Positions 12,232 to 24,634 of a stretch of DNA of 64,000 bases are shown one piece after another (position 1 is the first letter of the stretch; each line of letters begins with the position of its first letter). Position numbers and translations under genes: made by a program. Location of the stretch: NCBI RefSeq assembly GCF_036785885.1, contig NC_092317.1, positions 8,310,501-8,374,500 of the forward strand, read 5' to 3'. The notes below the pieces were generated by a model, which was given only the letters and a program-made list of their open reading frames with translations, did not search any database and had not been told where the DNA came from. This stretch comes from Coffea arabica (Eukaryota; Streptophyta; Magnoliopsida; Gentianales; Rubiaceae).

Positions 12232-14703
12232 TTCTCCCTCCTTGGCTTCTTTTAGAACCTGGAGAAGTTCCAAAGGCATAGCTGCTGTATCTAGTTCACG
12301 ACAATCCTTTGGGGCAGCTTGAGCTTCTTGACCAGTAAGTAGGTACGAAGCTACCTGATGAGAAAACCGGAACATCTCTTCTCTTGGAATTTTGTAGATC
12401 TTATTTTTGTCCAAATGCCGGTGAAATACAGACCTGAAACCTGCAGTTTTGACTAATGGAGCAACAGCAACACCTTGCTCCTCATTGTAGTCTTGAAGCA
12501 CTTCAACCATATCATACTGACGTATGACATCATTTGGAGTGAGCTCGTCCCAATCAGAAGACCAGTTCCTATATAAAGCCCAGACATCTCCCTTTTTTGG
12601 AACTATTTGAATAACCCCCTTTGCACCTTTGTTCCAACTAACCCTGTGCGAAAAAGAATTGAGTGCCCTATTCACTTCATATTTGCCAATTCTGAAAACT
12701 CCACAAGTTTTTGCAAATCCACGGCCCACCCAATTTTGTGGACCAAATTCGCTGCTGCTTTTGGAATGTAACCAACTAATCTGAACTTCGAAGGGCTTTC
12801 TGGACAACACTTTATGAATAAATGCATAAAAACGAGGCATACCATCCTCGTTGTCATAAGAAGCCCAAACCTGGTTCTTGGTAAATGATTTCTCCACCCT
12901 GTCTTTGTCAAAATCGTAGAACTCTGGATCAGGGACATCCATTGTCACAATGGCAGCAGCTTCTGTGTTAGAGCCAGTAATTGAAGCAGAAGGCAAGCTT
13001 CCCAGTGCATCTGGCTCGGGGGTACTCATGGAGGCAGTTGTATCTGAAGACTTCTGTAAAGCAGCCACATTCCACTGCTGTAACTTCTTGCGGATTTCGG
13101 TCCTTGCCTTTACCATCAGCATCTCTCGGATTTCTGACTGCGACAGTTCCCTTAAACTCTTCGGCAAGTTGTCGACTTTCTCTGCTCCAGACTTAGCCAT
13201 TTGATTTCCACGAGAATTTCCACGTCCACTAACTCCACGGGCCCGAGTCTTTACATCTTTCCCAGCGACTCTTGCTTTATGTTGATCAACGCGTCTCTTC
13301 TTTGCTGTCTTATCTACTTTACCAGAACTGGAGACATTATAAGATGGTGAACCAGAATCAGACTTCTTAGAAGGATCTCTTTTCAGGAACTCTTTATGCA
13401 CTTTACCAGTAACAGCCTCTTCGCGTCCTCTCTTTAAATTTTCACCCATCTGTTGGAAAGTAAATGTAGGTTGAGCAGCAGCGGTGGTGGCCAGTGTAGA
13501 CATACTTCTCGAACCACCAAATTTGAAAGATGAATCCTGTGGAACCTTTGCAGGTTGGGCAGCAGCGGTGGCTGGTGTAGACATACTTCTGGAACCACCA
13601 AATATGAAAGATGAACCCTGTGACACAGTCGCAGGTTGAGCAGCAGCGGTGGTGGCCGGTGTAGACATACTTCTGGAACCACCAAATTTGAAAGATGAAT
13701 CCTGTGGAACCTTTGCAGGTTGCGCAGCAGCAGTGGCTGGAGTAGACATACTTCTAGAACCACCAAATACGAAAGATGAACCCTGTGGGACAGTCGCAGG
13801 TTGAGCAGCAGCAGTGGCCGGTGTAGACATACTTCCTGAACCACCAAATTTGAAAGATGAACCCTGTGGAACATTTGCCTTATTGTTCAAGCCAACACCT
13901 GGAAACCCAAGAGGTTCAGTTTTTGGGATCGGAGGGAAATTTCTTCCAGAATCAGAGGAAGCATTGTTACCAGGATGGCTACCTTGTTCTTGTGGGTACT
14001 GGGACCTTGGGGTGGATGTAGGGTTGTTATTCACGGGTAGAGAAGGCATCTCTGCTGCCATAAAGGGCTGAAGACACTTATAACAGACAAGAATACAGTT
14101 TCGGTGCTCAGCCAAATACTGATACTTTATAAGACATCTTGTGCATTGAGTCCAAAAGGTAGCTGTAGGAGGTGCAGAATCAGTCTGGGTATTAACTGGA
14201 ACAGAAGGCTTACTCACGGTTGATGATGTGTTGGTAAAATTTTCATTACCATACTCCTTGACGCCACCTGGTGGATTCTGACCAGCACCCTTTTGATACA
14301 ATGCCCTTATGTTCTGCTTCTCATCATAAGCAGCTCGCTTAACCTTATCAGAGAGCAAACTCCAAGCTTCAGAGAGAATCTTAAATGCGCCATCTGCCCC
14401 AACTGCCTTGTTCTTATCAGGGTGGAGAGCAAGTGCCAATTTCCGATACTGTTTCTTGATTGTCTCAGCATCAGCCAGGGGATGCACTCCGAGGATCTTG
14501 TACCAGTCCAATTCTCCATTCACCTTTCTCTCAGCAGCAGCATAAATATTGAGTGTTTGTAGAAACTGCGAAAGGCCTTCAAGTCTGGGAAACAGACTCT
14601 GAGCCTTGGAAGCAAATCTCTTGGCTCCCAATATGTCATTTTCTGCCAACTTCTGCTCCGCCATTCCTTTCGCCTTAATTGCCTCATCCTTGTTGCTTTC
14701 CAT
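12103..14703 (-). CDS. J-domain protein with C-terminal DUF3444, 866 aa
   Basis: A plant type-III J-protein, a probable Hsp70 co-chaperone. The coding part is one exon from ATG at 14703 to TAG at 12103. The J-domain spans about residues 66-130, starts LDWYKILGV and has the HPD tripeptide at 94-96, needed to stimulate Hsp70 ATPase. Residues 184-215 hold two CxxC pairs (CTRC, CYKC), a zinc-ribbon-like feature of this family. Residues about 274-408 are five copies of a 27-residue unit containing SSFKFGGS and SMSTPATAAAQP. A Lys/Arg-rich stretch at about 468-498 is a likely nuclear signal. DUF3444 covers about 595-790 (KNQVWASYDNEDGMPRFYA onward). Length and order fit the family. Hsp70 partner and clients are unknown. 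Confidence 0.92.
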   Translation of the reverse strand: MESNKDEAIKAKGMAEQKLAENDILGAKRFASKAQSLFPRLEGLSQFLQTLNIYAAAERKVNGELDWYKILGVHPLADAETIKKQYRKLALALHPDKNKAVGADGAFKILSEAWSLLSDKVKRAAYDEKQNIRALYQKGAGQNPPGGVKEYGNENFTNTSSTVSKPSVPVNTQTDSAPPTATFWTQCTRCLIKYQYLAEHRNCILVCYKCLQPFMAAEMPSLPVNNNPTSTPRSQYPQEQGSHPGNNASSDSGRNFPPIPKTEPLGFPGVGLNNKANVPQGSSFKFGGSGSMSTPATAAAQPATVPQGSSFVFGGSRSMSTPATAAAQPAKVPQDSSFKFGGSRSMSTPATTAAAQPATVSQGSSFIFGGSRSMSTPATAAAQPAKVPQDSSFKFGGSRSMSTLATTAAAQPTFTFQQMGENLKRGREEAVTGKVHKEFLKRDPSKKSDSGSPSYNVSSSGKVDKTAKKRRVDQHKARVAGKDVKTRARGVSGRGNSRGNQMAKSGAEKVDNLPKSLRELSQSEIREMLMVKARTEIRKKLQQWNVAALQKSSDTTASMSTPEPDALGSLPSASITGSNTEAAAIVTMDVPDPEFYDFDKDRVEKSFTKNQVWASYDNEDGMPRFYAFIHKVLSRKPFEVQISWLHSKSSSEFGPQNWVGRGFAKTCGVFRIGKYEVNRALNSFSHRVSWNKGAKGVIQIVPKKGDVWALYRNWSSDWDELTPNDVIRQYDMVEVLQDYNEEQGVAVAPLVKTAGFRSVFHRHLDKNKIYKIPREEMFRFSHQVASYLLTGQEAQAAPKDCRELDTAAMPLELLQVLKEAKEGEVGKIADEVTATGNVDATPSTEDVKHVEPQPILVYSRRSRGSR
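13480..13880 (-). repeat. Five-copy coding tandem repeat in the J-protein gene
   Basis: Five units of about 81-84 bp within the coding exon, each encoding about 27 residues with SSFKFGGSRSMSTPATAAAQ-like sequence. Units alternate between two subtypes (VPQDSSFKF and VPQ/VSQGSSF-F), suggesting doubling of a two-unit block. All keep the frame. Confidence 0.88.
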
Positions 14704-16450
14704 ATCTACAAGGCCTTTAATTCAGGGAAGTCCAATCTTAGTCTCCCAAGATCAGATGCAACCTATGTTAGTATTTGAAGACCTGGCCACAAAAGAGATG
14801 TAGGTAAGTCACTTCAGCAAAATCAGAGTAATAATGACAACCAAGCAGCACTTTTGAGTCCAAAATAAATGGGCAGAAATAACCAGAGCATGAATTTCTC
14901 AGCACTCAAATTGCATCATTTAACCAATACATCAAAGAACTTAATGCATCTCAAAAAAAGTGTAATGAATAGCTTCCAAGAAAAGCGCAAAGCACTGAAA
15001 TCGACAAAACTAGATTGCCAAATCTCAAGCATGAAGCAGTAACAACCTGCAGTGCGTATTACTTTCTTTAGCCTTACAAACTAATTCCTCTTCCTTTCTA
15101 TCTACATGTTTGTTAGAACTAAATATGCAATCTGACAATCTAAAGAAACAGACATGGCAATACAAGAGAGACTAACTTTCCTTGGTGATTCCAATTTTTT
15201 TTATACCACCATAATCTAATAATAATGAATGAGAAAGGTAACATCAAAATAATAACATTTCATGTCAGCAACCTTTTAAAAATCCCTATGCTAAATTGGT
15301 GCGAAAACCACAGACATCAATGCATCTTTCCTTTCCATTTCCATGTTCATCAAATGTAAATATCATAATCAGCCACTCCAAACATAACAAAATGGCAATA
15401 CCCTACAGTCTGGCTACAAATTTCTTCATGTATTATCACCAACTACTGCCATCAAATGAGAAAGGTAACCAATAAAACAATAACACGTTAGACCAGCGAG
15501 CTTTTGGAAACCCCTCGGCTGAATTAGATTAAAAATTACATTTAAACAGTCGTTGGCGTGAAAAGAAGAGATATATATTTTAAATCAACCTGCAGAAAGA
15601 TCTGTTCAGGAATTTGGAAAACAGCAGAGCAAGCAAGTCATTTTACACATGCATATCATATGCCTAAACGAATCATGTAAAAGAACCTTCAATCCCCTTC
15701 AAACAATTTGAACCAATCCATATAGGGTTCCTAATGAAAAGAGATTAACATTAAAGTTCAGAACTTCCCTGCATTATGAAAACATTCAGTCATCACATAC
15801 TTTGGCAGGATCCCAGATAAAAACTAAGTTCCAATTAATAAAACAAACAATCAATCCCTGATAAGAAACAATTACCAACGACGATAGCCAAAACGAAAAA
15901 AAAAAAAAAACATGTGCACACATTGACACACTTATAAACAACGCACACATACAAAGACTATTTACCTGCATTCATATGGACTTAAACAGATAAAATTGAA
16001 CAAAAACCATTAATCCCACGTAGACAAAAGTTCAGAATCCACAAGCAAAACCAAGTTCACCAAATTCAACTAAAACCCCAGCAATCACCCACACAGACAC
16101 CCGCAAACACAAAAAATCACCGTAATCAGCAAGCGAATGACAAGCTCTTTAACATAGCATTTGTTACAGAAAATGAAAAATGATGAGCATGCATAGATAT
16201 ATAGATACAGAAGAATACAGAACAGCAGATAAAAACAATAAAAATTACCAGTTTTGCAATGAGGTGAATTGGCTGGACGCTACTGTGAATTGGCTGCAAA
16301 GTTGATTACTTTTGGGTGAACTTGAAACATCTCAGGTGAAAATGATCATCAAAAGAAAGTATACTTGTTGAATTTCATGGTTGAATGAAGAAAGGATGAA
16401 TGTAAGAAGAAAAAAATCGCTGAAAATGTTGATAAATTGCAATGTACAAA
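14704..16450 (-). other. 5' leader and leader intron of the J-protein gene
   Basis: No coding sequence is seen here. A good acceptor (TTTTGTGGCCAG) lies at about 14783 on the minus strand. A donor (CAAAACTG then GTAATTTTT) lies at about 16250. This suggests a non-coding first exon from about 16450 to 16251 and a leader intron of about 1.47 kb. A second donor-like site lies at about 15966. Inferred from splice signals only. Confidence 0.45.
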
Positions 16451-17911
16451 GGAAAAAGGGATGAACTTTTGTTGTATTTAGTGCAGTTTGTTTGCCATGC
16501 TGACGAGCCCAAGCTGCCTCTTGTTCTGTTTGGACTTGGAGGCATTCATTGTTAAAACCCCAACTGTGGTTAGTATCTAACCGCGGTTAGTGGGAAGAAG
16601 CTGTCTAACAAAGCAAAAACGCAAGTTAGTTTAGATTATCTAGATTTTGCAATAAATGAAATTCAATTCACCTTTTCTCTTTTCGATGATGATTTTCATT
16701 TCTCTTCTAAGAAGTTTCTTGAAATGCCCGCCGAGACCTTTTTTTTTTTTTTGGCATTTTTTCATAGTTAACGATAAGTAGAATGACTATATCTCGTTTC
16801 TTTTAAAACAGCTTTGTTATTTATTGAAATTCTTGAAAACTCATTATATGTAGCTTAAGTTCATTGCTACGGAAGTTAATATAATGCAATTAATTAGAAA
16901 AATTTAGTGTAGCTGCATTGTTGAATTGATTCCTAACTAAGTCGATTCTTGAAATTGTCAAATTTGGTAGAGAACTTAATTTCAAAGGTGAAGCTCATCC
17001 ATGAGGTGAATTTTGTTTGATATCTGAATCCATTCACACCTGGATTTAGGTAGCATTTAATACTTACCCCAAATGCAACCTTGGTTATCTTGGGTTATCA
17101 GAGAGGACGAAGTCCCATGTGATGCACTAATTCATGAGGATAAGCATAGCATGCCACATAATACACTTCTTCAGATCAAGCTTTGAGAAAAACATTGACA
17201 CAAATGAAAAGTGATGGTAAATAACCAAGTGAATGTGTGTACCGTGTGCATGTAGCAAAACACTGCAACTGCAGTGTCCATGCCTAACACCATGTTGTAC
17301 TTGTACACCACTCAGAAAGGTCAGAGGCTCATGTGTACAGCCATTCTAGCCCCAGTTCCACCATCATCTAGCACTTATTTACAATAATCTAAAACATTCT
17401 CCTGAATCAATCAAACAAGAAAAGAAAGAAAGGGAAAAAAAATGCAGACTAAAGAAGGCAAATGATAACACGTTTCATAACATTATTGTAATACAACGTT
17501 TGGTTGCTTTTACATCACTTAAGACATCCTGTCGATCTCTGTAACAATGTATCCAAATTAAACATTGGCAATAATTTATTCATCTTCACTGCAATAAATG
17601 ACACAACACAAGTTTTACATATGAACAAAACATTCAAGACCTGCAAGAAAACAGTTTGGAAGGCCTCCATGGTTTTAACTTCCATTGAGCATAAAATTTC
17701 AACGGGCATGTTCCCAAGTCTTTCCGTCTTTGCAAATCCAGACCATAACGGTTCAGCTTAGAGCAATCAAAAAAGAACCCTTACTGCTGAAGAAAATGCT
17801 TGTAAAGAAGTAGGTGCTTGGAAGTATCTCCAACCCTCCAATAAACCAATGCAGGAAATCACCTAACTCATGCAGGCACCAAGACCGTAATCCGTTGAAT
17901 CTAAAGGCAGA
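16451..17911. other. Intergenic stretch between the J-protein and MFS genes
   Basis: Likely holds the J-protein promoter (right of about 16450) and the MFS gene's 3' flank (left of 17912). A perfect 14-bp palindrome CTAACCGCGGTTAG lies at 16577-16590. A poly-T run lies at about 16739-16753. The overlapping open frames near 17504-17761 have no recognisable domain. Confidence 0.5.
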
Positions 17912-20900
17912 TCAAGTCTGAGGGTTTGCATAAAGTTGGGCATAGACCCTCTTCGTTCGATGAACAACAATCAGACTCAGGACGACAGCAATTGCACAGA
18001 GTCCTGACATGATTCCACAAGTGATTGAGTAGCATATGGTGCCATAGCAAGTGAGTGACTCAGCTTCCTCAGCACGTCCTATGGGATCCAGCATCTGATG
18101 TTGTTTCTTGGCCTCATAGTCATATATTCCACTGGCAATAACACCAGAAAAGATTAAAGAGCCAGCTGGGCTTGCCAATGTCAGGAAATTATACAAGGAA
18201 CCGAAGCTTTTCAATCCAAACAATTCAGACACTGCAGCTGGCACGATTGCCCAGTGTGCCCCATATCCAAGTCCAATAAGCACCGAGACTACATAAATTG
18301 CCCCAGGCCAACCCATAGCATAGAAGAAAAGTGCAATTGCCATAACGACCTGAACCACAGCCATTGCCACTGGTCTTGGGTATGCATAGTGTCTAAGAAA
18401 GTACTGAACATTAGAAGCAGACATAGAGCTATAAAAGGTGAGTACAATGCATTTTAAGCAAATAAAATCTTCTACCTTATAATGTTCTCAGAGAAGTATC
18501 CTCCAGCAATACGACCAAGGAAATTAAAAATGCTAATCATTGAGACAAAGATGTGAGTATTGCTGTAACCAAGGGATTGGCACATCTGACCAAGGTTATC
18601 AATCACTGTCAACCCAGAACCAGAAGCTAGTACCAATGAGATAAAAATAAGCCAGAAATCTGCCTTCACAAGTGCCTGCAACAAAGTAAAATCCTCTCCT
18701 CTACGAGGACCTTTTCTCCGCTTAACCCTTACAGCTCCTTCTGCAGCTGCTTGAAACAGTTTAGCTTGCAAATGAGCAATTCTTTTATGCCTCTCTGATG
18801 CTGGAAGTGAATCAACATCCGAGGCCTTCTCATCTTCCACCTCACTGAAAATTACCTCATTCTCATCCTGTCCCATTTTACCAGCTTCCTGTTTCTGGGG
18901 ATCAAGAAGAAGGCTCTCTTCTGTTGTGGGTCTTGGTTGCGAGAAGAAAACCAACATAATGGGGATTGCAATAGGAAGTAAAATGAGAACAATTAAAATA
19001 ACAGTTAATATTATGATCAATGTCTGGTTCAGACTGACTAAATCTTCAAGTACCAATACTGTCAAGAGATAAGCAGCTAGAACAAGGCAAATACTGTAAG
19101 TAAACAAGAAGCTTGAATTATCACTTTGTCTAAATTGCTTGTGACCTCCAACTGGTCGAACAATGAACATGAGAGCACTTATAATGACAGTCGGACCAAC
19201 AGCAACCATAAAGATTAGTGATGCTTGATTGGGAAAGTTCATCATGGCATATATTTGAGTAAGAATTGCACCACTTAAGCCAGCAAATCCCTTTAGTATG
19301 CCAACGACTGGACCACGGCTTTTGGGGAAGTTCTGAACACAAGAAACAAGAGCTCCTGTATTGAAGTACGTCTCACCATTTGTTCCGACAAATATCAAAA
19401 TGCATAGCTGCAAACAAATAACCAAAGTCAAGGATAAAATATTGAAAAGAAAACAACCAAAAGACTACAAACAGTTGCTTCATGCAAAGATCAAAGTGAT
19501 CAACCAGGTTCCTAAAGTGGTTGAAGAAAAAAAGTGCAAGAATGAATACCACTAGTCATTTTTTTCCCCAGGTTGCAGAAGCAAGATGCATTAAACAGTC
19601 CCGTATACTCAAAAGCACAAGACCTTGTTGACTATGCTACCAATTCACACCTAAATGACTACATTATCATGAAACTCCAGAAGACATCCCAGAGGCAGCA
19701 TATAGGATTGATACCTAAAGAGTTCAGGACCTTTACGGTAAACTTTGTAGACATTAGTCTGCTAATGTGTCCACCGAGGTCAAGGATCAAGTACTCAATT
19801 TGCCCATTTGATATATTGAACTTTTACTGGTACTTCAGCATATTGTTCCTTCCTTAAGTCATAAGACTGTTTTTGGCAAATAATTTGACCATCTTAAACT
19901 TCTCATAATTTCAATTAAAGCCTTCTTTGTGCCAAAATAGTATTTAATCTGAACTTAAGCATTTTCAACATAGTATATTCATAGAAACAGTAAAGGATAG
20001 AGTAATGCTGGGAATCAGAAGCTAGAGAAATTAGAACACCTCAAAGTTCTTCTGGTAGAGTAGCTGTCTAGCCAAGTAGATATATTGGAGTCTCATCATG
20101 ACTGATGCAACAGCAAAGAAAACTTTTTACTTCATCAAGAATTATGAAAAGACTAGCTCATGTAAGCATAGCTAACAAGACAGCAAATCATACCTAGGCA
20201 TCTTCTATACACTAAACATGTTCATCTTTATTTATATAATTTGAAGTCATCATTTCCACCAAATCTTGCCAATGGCATAGCTACAGAGGTCAATTATGTC
20301 GAAGGTTCAATTCACTCAAAAAATTTTCCTTGTTCTTCTATTTCTTTCTCTTCCTCTTTCTTTCCTTCTTTTCATCTTTCCCTGTGAAATGTCTTAAACC
20401 ATTGCGAAAGTAAGAAAAATATACAAGAAAGATGGTTTCACTGTGGTATTACAGAAAGTGGGTGTTCAAATTTGAAAAATGCGTTCTAAGTCTAGAGTAA
20501 AGTTTGTCAAACATGAGCTCAGCTGGTTTTAAAATAAAAAAATGAAAATCTTTTCATGTGATCTCATTTTGTGAATTTGATCATGCAACTTACTATTTTC
20601 TTTCAAGATGAGATTGCATATCCAAAAAAATTGGGAAAACCAGACATTTGACAAATTTGAGCTCCTACACAAAACCTTAATACAAGACTGCCTGCAGCAT
20701 TAGGTAAAATCTTTGCTGAGAATTTAAACATTTTATCAAAGGCACCAAGGAGGTGCAACCGATTTACAGAAGAAAACCTATCTCTTGAGAGACCTATGTG
20801 CTCAGCCAATAAAAGTCAGCGGATGACAGGAAATCTATTAAATGTAAATTCCTGAATCTGTTCAATGAAACATTTTTCATGTGTTCTATGTTCTTCTAAC

Positions 20901-22851
20901 TCCCATTAGCAGCCCCATCTTTTCTTTCTGTTCAAAATGACCAGAAGATGCATAGTTGCAAAAACTAGTCAACTGTAAAGTAAATCAGAAATTACACGTG
21001 CTCCGAAGCTGTAAAGAAAATGCATCTTTACCAGATAAGCATTTTATGATCAGCAGACAGAATTTGACACGTGAAGCTCCAAGAAGATTATTTTGCAGGT
21101 ATAAAATGTAAACCCCTCAAACCATCAGGTAGCAAAAAGTTTCTGATGATCTACAGTAAACGGAAGAGCAAGGTATGGAGAGAGTGGATAACAGCTCATG
21201 CAGAAAAGAAAATACTTCATCTCACTTTTGTAGTTTTTAATACAACAACGATAATCTAGATAACAATGTTGATAACAAGATTAGTCAGAGAATATAGATG
21301 GGATTTTGATCTGGAACCATGGACCATGTAAGGAAGTAAACAGTTCCATTGTAGAAGTGCAATGAATCTTCTCTGGAACTATACCATGAAATTCGCAGTT
21401 AAAACGTTCTTGGAAAGCAGCAACTATTGTAATGCAAAAAACTAGAAAAGAACAAGAATATAATTATGATTTCACTGAGAAGTGAATGAAGCGATCAGCC
21501 CTTGGCACAACCAAAATATATCCAAATTTTAGAGTAATACTTGAACAGTCACTTGATGGCCAGGAAAAGTAAGCTACATAATTGCCTTGTCAAATTGGTA
21601 GAAGCTAAGGGAAACTGAAGCAGCAGAGATAAGTTACACACTTGGCTAATTGAAACAAGAAAATGAATACCAGGGAAATGCCCTAAATTGGTGACATGAG
21701 AAGCAACAGTTCTTATTTTTTAATGACTCAGCATTTTTCTCTTCATGTACTTCTCACTCTGGTTTATATTTCTTCTGAAAGTGACATGAGAAGTAACAGT
21801 TATTATTGCTCAATGACTATGCATGCATTTGCTTCATCTACATCTTACGATGATATTGTTGGTTTAGACTTCATATGTAAGAATTACTATGATGGTTTGA
21901 ATTTCTATCGAATTTGACACTCAGAAGCTATCCTGCAAAAGCTTGCAGAGATAAAGAGAAGGAAGGGAATGGTTACTGCTTTTGTTGCATGGATTTCATA
22001 AACGCATGTATACTTGAATTGCTAGACATGGCAACAACCAGACAAGCCCTAGATTGTAAAACAACAATCAAGACTAAAACTTCAAGCCAAATTATGATGG
22101 CTGGAGGAGATATTTTTGCTGCTACTACATTCAAGACTAAGGCTTGAAGTCACAGAGCTATATCGGTTGCTACAGAGAAATTTTTTGAATACTATCTTTA
22201 GTTTGTTAAATTACAAGTAAACTTTGTAGGTAAAGAACCACTAAAATGGATCTATGAGTTCCATCAAGTTTTGGTACTACATAAATGGAAATAGACAGAA
22301 AACAACCGTAATTTATCCTACAAAGCTTGACATATCAACTGCTAAGTAGATTCATATATTAACATCTGACCAAAGGCAACCAAATTCTTCAATCCATAAA
22401 TAGACAAAAAAAAAAACTGACATCACAAGTAATAAACAAAAAACCCAAAAAGGAAAGGGCATAAAAATACTAATAAAAATTAAAAGGGAACATAATAAAA
22501 AGTTGAGTTTACCACCCAAAGAGGCAGAGCAGGCAAAGCACCTACGACAATGAGTCCAACCAGACCATACCCAATAAAGTTCTGCACAACCCCGATCAGT
22601 AAAACCGACCAAATTGGCAAAATTTCACACAAACTCCCAGCAATGAAACCAATAGCATCTCCTAAATCTTTGGCCACACCCAGCATAGACACTTGCCTTT
22701 GATTATAACCCATGGTGCTTTTTATCACTGGAGATATGCTTCCAAAAAGATACCCAATTCCTGCACAAGATTGAACCCACATTGAGGCTACAAAAACTAC
22801 CCATTTGTTGTTGAAAAAGGATTTCAGTTTCTCAGGAATTTGAATAACCAT
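17912..22851 (-). CDS. Nodulin-like major facilitator superfamily protein (NFD4-like), 595 aa, three exons
   Basis: A multi-pass membrane transporter of the plant nodulin-like MFS family; substrate unknown. Exon 1 is 22851-22513 (ATG, MVIQIPEKLKSFF; donor GTAAAC). Exon 2 is 19407-18476 (acceptor TTTGCAG, donor GTAGAA). Exon 3 is 18428-17912 (acceptor TTATAG, ends YANPQT). Phases 0 and 2 join cleanly to 596 codons including the stop. The N-terminal half is the nodulin-like domain with VQSCAGIGYLFGSISPVIK and, across the exon 1/2 junction, GTNGETYFNTGALVS and FPKSRGPVVGILKG. Residues about 269-360 are a long charged cytosolic-type loop; the C-terminal MFS half follows, with GRIAGG and GYGAHWAIVPA. 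Intron 1 is 3.1 kb. Relatives include NUCLEAR FUSION DEFECTIVE 4, but that function cannot be transferred by sequence alone. Confidence 0.92.
19408..22512 (-). other. Intron 1 of the MFS gene
   Basis: A 3.1-kb intron with no nested gene that I can support. A short local duplication occurs: GACATGAGAAG-AACAGTT at about 21692 and again at about 21783, each followed by TCAATGACT- or TAATGACT-like sequence. Open frames inside are short and featureless. Confidence 0.7.
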
Positions 22852-24625
22852 GCTGCTGTTCCTGATGATCAAACTATGCAACTAAAAGCATGAAAAGGAT
22901 TTTTTTAAAAAAAAGTTGGTTTTTTGTTTTTTTCTCTGTATTTGCAGGAAAATGAAGAGTTGCCTGTGGTCTTGGCTAGCCTGTGTTCTTGGCTAGTACT
23001 TCAGTCCAAGATGGCCTTTAAGGTTTCTGTGGCGTGGCTGATTGGGGTTTACTAGTGATGACGTTTAGTGAATGAAAAAGTACGATAGTAGCGACTTGGA
23101 TTTCCCATTTTAATTTGACCAAACTCCTTTATTTATCCTTTTTTTTTTGGCTTTATACAGGAAAAAAAAAAAAGGAAGAAATACCTTTGTGAATTCAAAT
23201 GTGCATCCTCTATACACACGTGTATAATGTTCCTAAGATTTCATTTTTAGTTCTGTTACTTTAAAGAAAATGGCACGACAAGAAAGAAGTAATCACGCCA
23301 ACTTTTGGAGAAATAATTGGACAGCAATTTTTCTTTTTCGCTACGTTTTTCGTGAACATTTTTTTCAATCATCTTTTTATCTCACGTATATCAAATCATT
23401 ATAATAATTTTTTTTACAAAAAATCTGAAAAAATACAATTCAAACAAGATGTTTCGAAAGAATGAGAGTTAAAAGGGAGTCAAACCTCATCTTATAATTT
23501 TATTATGTGCTGTCGGGATATAACTGATTTAATGGGGATTGCGTGGATTCTTAAACTTAATTAATTTCGGTTATCTCTGGTTTTGAAAGGAAATAAAGCT
23601 GTCAATTTGCTTGGTTTAGATATTTCAATCTTGTTTTAGAGAAAAAGCCCTGAATTTGAGAGTTATTTTATCCAATCCGCAGAGGTTGAGTAAAAGATGG
23701 GGTGACTACGACAAACAGCAGGATTTCCCTCCTTGCAACAAATTATTAGATGAACAAATTTCACTATTCGAATGCCAAATAAGAAAAACAGCCATCTCAC
23801 ATAGCATTATTCAGTCAGATGTTAGAGGGCTGAGTAGATTTTACCTTCTGGGATAAGAAAACAAAAACAGCTTTATTGATGAATACCAAGTAAAAACACG
23901 TGACTTCTACACATGCTACAACCAAGAAGTTTCACAGAGTGAATTAGAGTACGATGGTCTGGTCGAAAGATGAACCAATTACTCAATGCTTGAATCAAAT
24001 TTTAATTTGATAAAATTTCGTTTGAACTTCTGGCTTACCACCTAATCGAGCAAAGTTTGAACAGCACTTTGTATCCGTTAAACTTTTAAGTTCAACTCTA
24101 ACTTGGCTCAATTTGTTTAAAATTGAAATTCATAGATAAAAACACTCGAACTACTCGAGTTCAATTCAAGTTCGACTTGATAAAATTTCATTAGAATCCG
24201 GTTTGATAGCAAATCAAATTTAACTACAATTTTAATTTTGTTAAAATAATCAAACAAGCCTAAATATTAAGATGTTCGACTTGACTAGATTTGTTTACAT
24301 CATTAAACAAGAGTACGAGCAATTACCTTTTTAATGAACTCCAACCAAGCAAGAAGAAGCTAAAGAATCTTAGTAACCCTCTCAAATCGTCACATGGATC
24401 CAAGATTGCATATTAACGTTTGAGATGATATACCTTCAAACTTTGGAGTGCTTTGGAGTCATAATTATAGTATTTTAATTTCAGCAAAGGGGTCTCAACG
24501 ATTGATGGAGCCCAACATTCGATAACATGCAATCTTAACATTAGATAATATGAACATTAGCTAATATGCAATCTTAACTTTTAATTTCAACATTAGATAA
24601 TATGAACATTCTTAACCAATTCATA
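22852..24625. other. Intergenic stretch upstream of the MFS gene
   Basis: Contains the probable MFS promoter (just right of 22851), a MITE-like unit at 23305-23450, and a 23980-24330 stretch of degenerate TTCGAACTCGAGTT-like sequence resembling repeats near 45150 and 50090. No gene seen. Confidence 0.5.
23305..23450. mobile_element. Short MITE-like element (TTTGGACAG family)
   Basis: The left end AATTGGACAGCAATTTTTC and the right end GAAAAAATACAATTCAAACA are near-inverse. The interior carries the phrase TTTTTATCTCA-GTATATCAAAT, shared with 25850-25975. No clear target duplication. Confidence 0.45.
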
Positions 24626-24634
24626 AAGTAATTA

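Noticed and set aside
12103-14562. Several antisense and shifted frames of 70-146 codons over the J-protein gene
   Set aside because: They overlap a strongly supported coding exon, and the 146-codon one simply reads its tandem repeat in another frame.
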